From: Litorimonas sp049647245
Lineage (GTDB): Bacteria; Pseudomonadota; Alphaproteobacteria; Caulobacterales; Maricaulaceae
DNA length: 7,197 bases
Direction of reading: 5' to 3'
Assembly: GCA_049647245.1 (NCBI GenBank)
Contig: JBARXH010000213.1
Location: forward strand, 1-7,197
Part shown: positions 1 to 4,739 of the stretch, in pieces
How positions within the stretch are numbered: position 1 is the first letter of the stretch
How the letters are laid out: the number at the start of each line of letters is the position of its first letter
Made by a program: the position numbers and the translations under genes
The notes under the pieces: model-generated
Told to the model about the DNA's origin: nothing
Seen by the model: only the letters and a program-made list of their open reading frames with translations
Database searches by the model: none

Positions 1-1
1 C

Positions 2-736
2 GCCCATCTGGGCGACCCGCACCAGGACCTCGCCTATATCTGCGCGCCGAGCTGGCGCTTCGGGCGGCGGGACAGGCCCGTCGGCGGGATCGGCGCGATA
101 GAGCCGTTCCTGGCGGCCTACGAGTCGGCCGCCGGGCGCACGGTGGACCGGGCGCGGTTCCGCTTCTGGCGCGTGCTGACGACCCTGTTCTGGGGCACGG
201 CCTGCATGACCATGCTGCAGGACTGGCGGACCGGCGCGGAACGCACGATCGAGCGCGCCGCCATCGGCCGCCGTATCAGCGAAGTGGAAGTGGATTTGCT
301 ACTGCTGCTCGCAGACCTGGAAGGCGTGGAGGCTGACCCGCTGCCGCCCGTCATCCTCCCGGAAGGCACCCCGCAGTCCGGGCAGACGAGCCTGATCGAA
401 ATGATTACCGCCCTGTCGGAATGGAACGACGCGGAGGTGACGCCCCATGCGACGGGCCGAGACCGTTTCCAGTCGCGCATCGCCGCGAACCTGATCGGGC
501 AGCTCTCGCGCGAGGCCCGGATGGGCCGCGACTTCGCGGTCCGCCGCCGCGACCGGCTGAAGGCATTGCGGCTCACGCCCGACGCGCTCTGCGACGGCTT
601 GTCGGACGGCTCGCTCGACTGGCGGGACCCCGTTCTGTTCGACCATCTGCGCCTGTCGGTGATGGAGCGGCTGCTGATCGACCAACCCGGCTATCACGGC
701 CTGGCGGAGGCGCAGCGCCTCTGGTGCAGCGATTAG
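2..736 (+). CDS. Phosphotransferase-family protein fused to a DUF6285-like C-terminal domain (5' partial)
   Basis: The reading frame is open from the left edge, so the start and the N-terminal kinase lobe lie outside the window; 244 codons and a TAG stop are visible. Visible residues 1-105 begin AHLGDPHQDLAYIC and continue through SWRFG, VGG and FLAAYE to a helical stretch with FWRVLT. This is the segment just after the metal-binding Asp of the choline/aminoglycoside kinase-fold (APH) family, in the subgroup often found beside acyl-CoA dehydrogenases. Such proteins are presumed cytosolic ATP-dependent small-molecule kinases; the substrate is unknown. A Pro-rich linker (about 107-128) leads into residues 129-233, with RFQSRIAANLIGQLSREAR and HLRLSVMERLLIDQPGY. 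This matches my memory of DUF6285, normally a separate small protein encoded next to such kinases. No stop or convincing internal start with a Shine-Dalgarno separates the parts, so it reads as a fusion. The catalytic loop cannot be checked. Confidence 0.8.
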   Translation, partial: AHLGDPHQDLAYICAPSWRFGRRDRPVGGIGAIEPFLAAYESAAGRTVDRARFRFWRVLTTLFWGTACMTMLQDWRTGAERTIERAAIGRRISEVEVDLLLLLADLEGVEADPLPPVILPEGTPQSGQTSLIEMITALSEWNDAEVTPHATGRDRFQSRIAANLIGQLSREARMGRDFAVRRRDRLKALRLTPDALCDGLSDGSLDWRDPVLFDHLRLSVMERLLIDQPGYHGLAEAQRLWCSD

Positions 737-806
737 CCCATCTGGGACATGGGCAGGCCCCGGCCCCGGCCTTAGCGAGAGGGCTCACACTATTGGGGAA
801 TCAACC

Positions 807-1292
807 ATGACCAAGCCATCCTTCATCCGCAGCGCCGCTCTCGCGCTCGCCATCGCGGCCGTGCCCGCCCTCGCGCAGGCCAACCGCAACGCGACGGCCG
901 GCAATTGCGCCATCCAGACCGAAATGCTCGCCGATCTCATTCAGGCCGATGTGCGCGTGACCGGCACGGCGGAAAGCGAGGCCGTGGACACGCTGACCAA
1001 GTTCTCGAACCATCTGGCCAACATCGTGGAAGCCGGCATGGAGGAGACCTACAAGAAGTCCGCCGCCTTCGGTTACGACAAGGCGACCGTGGACGCGCAG
1101 ATGAAGGCGAGCATGGACGGACTGCGCGCCGGGTTCATCACCTCCACGATGGAGCCGAACCAGGTCTACATGGACCACCTTCTGGCCGCGAACGCGTGCG
1201 GCGAACAGGCCATGAAGCGCGGAGAGCTGGGCCAGGCGGACGTGGAGAAGCTAAGCGCCCGCATGAATGCCGTCTACATGATGATCCGCTAG
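807..1292 (+). CDS. Small exported protein of unknown function
   Basis: The protein has 161 residues. I do not recognise the family. The first 25 residues form a clear Sec signal peptide: a Lys/Arg N-region, a hydrophobic AALALAIAAVPALA core, and an A-Q-A cleavage site with the mature protein predicted to start at Asn26. The product is therefore probably periplasmic. The mature part is mostly predicted helix, Met- and Ala-rich, with exactly two cysteines (Cys34 and Cys131), near the two ends of the domain and well placed for one disulfide in the oxidising periplasm. There is no lipobox, no membrane anchor and no catalytic motif I can name. The ATG at 807 is supported by GGGGAA at 795-800, six bases upstream. 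It lies 70 bp after the phosphotransferase stop and is followed by a long hairpin, so it is probably transcribed alone or with the upstream gene. Confidence 0.8.
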   Translation: MTKPSFIRSAALALAIAAVPALAQANRNATAGNCAIQTEMLADLIQADVRVTGTAESEAVDTLTKFSNHLANIVEAGMEETYKKSAAFGYDKATVDAQMKASMDGLRAGFITSTMEPNQVYMDHLLAANACGEQAMKRGELGQADVEKLSARMNAVYMMIR

Positions 1293-1325
1293 CGCAACAC
1301 ACTTCCGATGAAGCCGGAGGGGCTG

Positions 1326-1372
1326 GGAGAGGGCCTTGGCGCGCGGACGGCCCGCGCGCTAAGGCCTTTTCC
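1326..1372 (+). terminator. Long stem-loop after the exported-protein gene, touching the nitroreductase ATG
   Basis: Arms 1326-1346 and 1352-1372 pair over 21 bp with a few G-U wobbles, around a 5-base loop (1347-1351, ACGGC). The inner 15 bp are GC-rich with one G-U wobble. The outer arm ends in TTTTCC, so the hairpin could act as an intrinsic terminator, although the U-tract is short and lies partly inside the stem. The downstream arm ends one base before the ATG at 1373, so the hairpin could also affect translation of that gene. Confidence 0.6.
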
Positions 1373-2038
1373 ATGAAAACGACCCTCCCCGACCTTCTCG
1401 ACAGCCGCTACTCCGTCCGGGGCTTCAAGCCCGACCCGGTCCCGCAGGCGCTGCTCGACGCGATCTTCGCCAAGAGCCTCAAGGCGGCGTCCAACTGCAA
1501 CACCCAGCCCTGGCACACCTATGTCGTGTCCGGCGAGATGCGCGACAAAGTCTCGAACGCCATGCTGGCCGAGGTGATGAGCGGCAAAGGCCCCTCGCCC
1601 GAATTCGACTGGAACGTCAAATATGCCGGCGTCCACAAGGACCGCCAATGGGGCAGCGCCATGGCGCTCTACGGCGCGATGGACATCGCCCGCGAGGACA
1701 AGCCCGCCCGGATGCAGGCCATGGGCCGCAACTGGCAGTTCTTCGGCGCGCCGCACGCCGCCTTCTTCACCATGGAGAAATATCTCGGCATCATGGGGGC
1801 GGTGGATATGGGCATCTACGCCCAGACGCTTTCGCTCCTGCTGGAGGAAAACGGCATCCAGTCCTGCATGCAGGGCGCGCTGGGACAGTTCCCCGCGCCC
1901 GTGAAGGAACTACTCGGAATCCCGGACGAATACGGCATCCTGTTCGGCATGAGCTTCGGCTACGCCGACGACCACCCGGCGAACAAATGCCGGACGGACC
2001 GGGTGGCGCTGAGTGAAGGCGTAAGCTTCTTTCGCTAG
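1373..2038 (+). CDS. Nitroreductase-family flavoprotein
   Basis: The 221-residue protein has the usual length for FMN-dependent NAD(P)H nitroreductases, cytosolic homodimers that reduce nitroaromatics, quinones or related electron acceptors; the natural substrate is unknown. Diagnostic features are the N-terminal SRYSVRGF (residues 11-18, FMN phosphate-contacting Arg/Ser), AASNCNTQPWHTYVV (38-52, flavin-binding Ser/Asn and the family's QPW), the C-terminal QSCMQGALGQFP (163-174), LGIPDEYGILFGMSFGY (181-197) and the terminal Asn/Arg residues of NKCRTDR (204-210). The ATG at 1373 gives the family-typical N-terminus just ahead of the RxSxR motif. The frame stays open upstream, but with no better start codon. 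No Shine-Dalgarno sits at normal spacing; the bases before the ATG belong to the stem of the hairpin at 1326-1372. It converges on rpsP. Its own promoter was not identified. Confidence 0.92.
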   Translation: MKTTLPDLLDSRYSVRGFKPDPVPQALLDAIFAKSLKAASNCNTQPWHTYVVSGEMRDKVSNAMLAEVMSGKGPSPEFDWNVKYAGVHKDRQWGSAMALYGAMDIAREDKPARMQAMGRNWQFFGAPHAAFFTMEKYLGIMGAVDMGIYAQTLSLLLEENGIQSCMQGALGQFPAPVKELLGIPDEYGILFGMSFGYADDHPANKCRTDRVALSEGVSFFR

Positions 2039-2054
2039 AGTTCGGGCCAGCCTC

Positions 2055-2113
2055 GGCACCCCCTTCCGACCTCGCCTTCGGCGAGCCCACCTTCCCCTGC
2101 TCGGGGAAGGGAT
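2055..2113 (+). repeat. Intergenic palindromic repeat, copy 1
   Basis: This 59-bp unit starts GGCACCCCC and ends GGGAT. It contains two small hairpins: CTCGCC/GGCGAG (2071-2076 with 2080-2085) and CCTTCCCC/GGGGAAGG (2090-2097 with 2103-2110). It resembles a diverged, inverted version of the element at 2131-2187. The composition fits REP-like dispersed intergenic repeats of alphaproteobacteria, but the family cannot be named from one locus. Confidence 0.7.
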
Positions 2114-2130
2114 CACGTTCTGCTTTCATC

Positions 2131-2187
2131 ATCCCTCCCCCGAGCAGGGGGAGGTGCCTGAACAAAGTGAAGGCGGTGGGGGGTGCC
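2131..2187 (-). repeat. Intergenic palindromic repeat, copy 2 (inverted)
   Basis: Read on the minus strand, this 57-bp unit starts GGCACCCCCCACCG and ends CTGCTCGGGGGAGGGAT, closely matching both ends of copy 1. The hairpin CCTCCCCC/GGGGGAGG (2134-2141 with 2147-2154) encloses a 5-base loop. Together the two copies form a head-to-head pair spanning 2055-2187 with 17 bp between them. The middle parts of the copies differ more than the ends. Confidence 0.7.
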
Positions 2188-2193
2188 CCAAAC

Positions 2194-2218
2194 AAAAAGA
2201 CCGCCCCGAAGGGCGGCC
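2194..2218 (-). terminator. Intrinsic terminator of the ffh-rpsP operon
   Basis: On the minus strand, CCGCCC-TTCG-GGGCGG (2216-2201) forms a stem with a C(UUCG)G tetraloop, extended by further base pairs. It is followed at once by TTTTT (2198-2194). It lies about 25 bp past the rpsP stop. The plus strand lacks a T-run here, so it should act mainly on the leftward operon. Confidence 0.9.
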
Positions 2219-2244
2219 CATAATTCTCGGGGCTTAGGAGAAGA

Positions 2245-2760
2245 CTACTCCTCTTCGCCCTTTGCTTCTGCAGCAGGGGCTTCTGCAGCAGGGGCTTCCT
2301 CGGCCGGAGCCTCTTCCGTCGGAGCGTTCTTGGCTTCCTCGGCAGCGGCCTTGGCGGCCTCGGCAGCTTCAGCCGCAGCGGCAGCTGCCGCTTCCTTGGC
2401 TTCGGCTTCGGCGGCGGCGCGGGCTTCGGCCTTTTCCTTCTTCTCTTCGATGCGCTCCAGAGCCTTCTGGCCCGGCTTGCCCTTTTCAGGATTGTTGCCG
2501 GTCTTGTATTCCCACAGGCCCGCGGCGCCGAGGAAGCGCGCGACGCGTTCGGTCGGGCGCGCGCCCTTGCCGAGCCATTCCTGGATCTTCTCGACTTCCA
2601 GCTTCACGCGGTCCTCGTGATCCTTGGGCAGCATCGGGTTGTAGCGACCCACGATCTCGATGAAGCGGCCGTCGCGCGGGGAGCGCGAGTCGGCGACGAC
2701 GATGCGGTAGTAGGGACGCTTTTTCGCGCCGTGACGCGCGAGACGAAGTTTCAGAGCCAT
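2245..2760 (-). CDS. rpsP: 30S ribosomal protein S16 with long Ala/Glu-rich tail
   Basis: S16 binds 16S rRNA in the body of the small subunit and is needed for 30S assembly. Residues 1-95 are the conserved core: MALKLRLARHGAKKRPYYRI, the VADSRSPRDGRFIE segment, GRYNP, and WLGKGARPTERV. At 171 residues it is about twice the minimal 80-90. Residues 96-171 are a low-complexity extension: first Lys/Glu-rich and probably helical, then Ala/Glu-rich, ending in repeated EAPAAEAPAAEA. Such tails are common on alphaproteobacterial S16 and are probably surface-exposed or disordered. The ATG at 2760 has a Shine-Dalgarno AAGGA (2772-2768) seven bases upstream. It lies 33 bp downstream of ffh on the same strand and is presumably co-transcribed. 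The usual followers rimM, trmD and rplS are absent; a terminator ends the unit here. Confidence 0.97.
   Translation of the reverse strand: MALKLRLARHGAKKRPYYRIVVADSRSPRDGRFIEIVGRYNPMLPKDHEDRVKLEVEKIQEWLGKGARPTERVARFLGAAGLWEYKTGNNPEKGKPGQKALERIEEKKEKAEARAAAEAEAKEAAAAAAAEAAEAAKAAAEEAKNAPTEEAPAEEAPAAEAPAAEAKGEEE
2264..2293. repeat. Perfect 15-bp tandem duplication in the rpsP tail
   Basis: GCTTCTGCAGCAGGG occurs twice back to back (2264-2278, 2279-2293), with a degenerate third unit starting at 2294. The unit length keeps frame and adds five residues (APAAE type) to the S16 tail. It looks like recent replication slippage in a tolerant region. Confidence 0.9.
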
Positions 2761-2793
2761 GATGTTTCCTTGAGTTTGGTCTGTTGAATTACG

Positions 2794-4410
2794 TTATTTC
2801 TTGAGTTTCGGACCGCCCAAAGGCTTTCCGAGTCCTGGCAGTCCACCACCCCCGAGACCGGGCAGGCCACCGCCTGAACCGAGTCCGGGCAATTTTCCGA
2901 GACCAGGCAGTCCGCCCGACCCCATCTGCTTCTTGAGCGCTTCGAGCTGCGCGGGGTCCATGTCGGCCGGGTCGGGCAGGCCTTTTCCGCCCATGCCCTT
3001 CATCATCCCGCCGGGCATTTTCGGCATACCCGGCATCCCCGCCATCTGCGCGGCCATCCCGGCCATGCCGCCCTTGCCCATCTTCTTCATCATGTCGGAC
3101 ATCTGGCGGTGCATCTTCAGCAGCTTGTTGACCTCGGATACCTCCACGCCGGAGCCGGCCGCGATGCGCTTCTTGCGCGACGCCTTGATCAGTTTGGGGT
3201 TCTTGCGCTCCCAAGGCGTCATGGACAGGATGACGGCCCGCTGGCGGGCCAGCAACTTGTCATCGACGCCGCCCATCGCGTCCATCTGCTTCTTCATCTT
3301 GCCCATGCCGGGCAGCATTTTCATGATTCCGCCCATGCCGCCGAGCTTGCTCATCTGGCCGAGCTGGTTGGCGAGATCGTCGAGGTCGAACTGGCCCTTG
3401 GCGAGCTTCTCAGCCGTGCGGGCGGCGTCCTTTTCGTCGATCAGCTGGCTGGCCTTCTCGACCAGCGCGACCACGTCGCCCTGTCCCAGGATCCGGCCCG
3501 CGAGCCGTTCCGCGTCGAACGCTTCCAGCCCGTCGAGCTTCTCGCCCGTGCCGAGGAACTTGATCGGCAGGCCGGTGACGGCCTTCATAGACAGCGCGGC
3601 ACCGCCGCGGCCGTCGCCGTCGATGCGCGTCAGGACCAGGCCCGTCAGCGGCAGGGCCGCATTGAAGCGGCTCGCCGTCTCGACCGCGTCCTGACCGGTC
3701 AGCGCGTCGGCCACCAGCAGCGTCTCGGTCGGCTGGGCGATCCGCGCGACCTCGATGACTTCCGCCATCAGCTCTTCATTGATCGTGGTGCGGCCCGCCG
3801 TGTCGAGGAACAGCACGTCATAACCGCCCTTCGCCGCCTCTTTCAGGGCGCGCTGGGTGATCTCGACGGCGCTCTGGCCCTTGACGATGGGCAGGAAGCC
3901 CGCGCCGGACTTTTCCGCCAGCATGCCTAGCTGGTCCATGGCGGCCGGGCGGTTCGTGTCCAGGCTGGCCAGCATGACCTTCTTCTTGCGGCGTTCGCGC
4001 AAGTAAAGCGCCAGCTTGCCCGTCGTGGTCGTCTTGCCCGAACCCTGCAGGCCCGCCATCAGGATGACGACCGGCGGCTTGGCATTGAGGTTGAGTTCGG
4101 ACGCCGCGCGGACCTCCGCCATGTCGGCATCGTCTTCGGAGAGGGTGCCACCGAGCGTCTGGACCAGCGCGTCATTGACGATCTTGACGACCTGCTGGCC
4201 CGGCTTGACCGCCTTGATGACCCGCTCGCCGACCGCATCCTCGCGCACACGTGCGACGAACTGCTTGACGACCGGAAGCGCCACGTCGGCTTCCAGCAGC
4301 GCCTTGCGGATTTCGCGCATGGCGGCGTCCACGTCGCGCTCGGTCAGCGCGCCGCGGCCCGTCAGCGTGTCGAAGACGCCGCCTAATCTATCGCCAAGAG
4401 CTTCGAACAA
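2794..4410 (-). CDS. ffh: Signal recognition particle GTPase Ffh (SRP54), TTG start
   Basis: Ffh with 4.5S RNA recognises signal sequences on ribosome-bound nascent chains and delivers them to FtsY and SecYEG at the inner membrane. The N domain is residues 1-90. The G domain has GLQGSGKTTT (120-129), DTNRPAA (151-157), DTAGR (203-207), TRIDGD (261-266) and LGTGEKLDGLEAF (286-298). The Met-rich M domain (about 325-445) carries ILSMTPWERKNP and SRKKRIAAGSG, the RNA-binding region. Residues 446-538 are a long Met/Gly/Pro/Leu tail with four LPGLG copies. The start is TTG (4410-4408): the protein from there opens MFEALGDRLGG, the expected family N-terminus, and the in-frame upstream stretch to the stop at 4458-4456 has no ATG, GTG or other TTG. 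Its Shine-Dalgarno is weak (AGAAGAG region). It is the first gene of the ffh-rpsP operon. Confidence 0.97.
   Translation of the reverse strand: MFEALGDRLGGVFDTLTGRGALTERDVDAAMREIRKALLEADVALPVVKQFVARVREDAVGERVIKAVKPGQQVVKIVNDALVQTLGGTLSEDDADMAEVRAASELNLNAKPPVVILMAGLQGSGKTTTTGKLALYLRERRKKKVMLASLDTNRPAAMDQLGMLAEKSGAGFLPIVKGQSAVEITQRALKEAAKGGYDVLFLDTAGRTTINEELMAEVIEVARIAQPTETLLVADALTGQDAVETASRFNAALPLTGLVLTRIDGDGRGGAALSMKAVTGLPIKFLGTGEKLDGLEAFDAERLAGRILGQGDVVALVEKASQLIDEKDAARTAEKLAKGQFDLDDLANQLGQMSKLGGMGGIMKMLPGMGKMKKQMDAMGGVDDKLLARQRAVILSMTPWERKNPKLIKASRKKRIAAGSGVEVSEVNKLLKMHRQMSDMMKKMGKGGMAGMAAQMAGMPGMPKMPGGMMKGMGGKGLPDPADMDPAQLEALKKQMGSGGLPGLGKLPGLGSGGGLPGLGGGGLPGLGKPLGGPKLKK
4392..4410 (-). 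repeat. ffh start-site repeat, copy in the gene
   Basis: The first 19 bases of ffh, beginning TTGTTCGAAGCTCTTGG, recur 112 bp upstream at 4522-4504 with a single mismatch. Confidence 0.85.
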
Positions 4411-4503
4411 GTCTCTTCTACCTATGCTCCGTCGCCTTGCGGCTCCGGCTTTTCTCTACATCCGATCCACTGGATCAAATGTCTGCTTCGCAACCGCTCA
4501 AAG

Positions 4504-4522
4504 CGCCAAGGGCTTCGAACAA
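4504..4522 (-). repeat. ffh start-site repeat, upstream copy
   Basis: This copy matches 18 of 19 bases of 4410-4392. Read from its TTG, the frame gives 15 codons opening MFEALG, like ffh, then diverges and stops at TGA (4477-4475). An AGAAGGA Shine-Dalgarno-like run precedes the TTG, arguably better than the one at ffh itself. Either a remnant of a duplication or a short leader ORF. Confidence 0.8.
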
Positions 4523-4645
4523 ATCCCATCCTTCTCAAGCACAACGCAAAGAGCCGCAGCGGACGAAAACTCGTCGGCTCCGGGACCCCGTCTGCATCGT
4601 GCACAGCTCGGAGCGCAAGAAATGGTCCTGCGCGAAAGTGGGCGG

Positions 4646-4674
4646 CCCCTACCGTTCCCGCGTCCGGCTGTCAA
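4646..4674 (-). promoter_or_regulatory. Candidate ffh-rpsP promoter
   Basis: A perfect -35 hexamer TTGACA (4674-4669) faces ffh. At 17 bp spacing lies TAGGGG (4651-4646), a poor -10, although the GGTAG context partly fits the GC-rich -10 elements of alphaproteobacteria. If used, it would give an ffh leader of roughly 230 nt containing the hairpin, dyad and start-site repeat. Confidence 0.4.
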
Positions 4675-4739
4675 TTCCGCGCCTCGCCTGACGCTTCCGT
4701 CATTTGCACCCTGGCGGACAGGGGTTAGGTTGGGCGCGA

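Larger units (their letters stand above)
4411..4739. other. Divergent non-coding region between ffh and the metallopeptidase gene
   Basis: No convincing gene lies in these 329 bp. Contents: a candidate ffh promoter (4674-4646); a hairpin with arms GAGCC 4551-4555/GGCTC 4576-4580 and GACGA 4562-4566/TCGTC 4571-4575; the second ffh start copy (4522-4504); and a perfect 13-bp dyad GATCCACTGGATC (4464-4476), a possible operator or DNA-binding site. On the right, TTGCAC (4704-4709) and TAGGTT (4726-4731), 16 bp apart, form only a weak candidate promoter for the rightward gene. If real, it would start transcription almost at the ATG. Confidence 0.6.

Noticed and set aside
736..754. GCCCAT/ATGGGC inverted repeat after the phosphotransferase stop, as a terminator
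   Set aside because: Only 6 bp, with no T-run downstream; too weak to call.
905..1372. Long open frame upstream of the nitroreductase ATG that overlaps the exported-protein gene
   Set aside because: It is a GC-rich shadow frame. The exported-protein frame has a signal peptide and Shine-Dalgarno, and nitroreductase homology starts only after 1373.
2801..3930. Two long plus-strand ORFs opposite ffh
   Set aside because: Antisense shadows of the conserved ffh coding sequence; their Pro/Ser-rich and Leu/Arg-rich composition mirrors the ffh codons.
4422..4529. A 35-codon minus-strand ORF ending 11 bp before the ffh TTG, preceded by a Shine-Dalgarno-like run
   Set aside because: No recognisable protein, Arg/Trp-rich composition typical of a non-coding frame, and it overlaps the mini-ORF and dyad in another frame. 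Kept out for lack of positive evidence.
4581..4680. Possible 4.5S RNA or tRNA gene next to ffh
   Set aside because: I found neither the conserved SRP RNA tetraloop region nor a tRNA-like cloverleaf or T-loop sequence.
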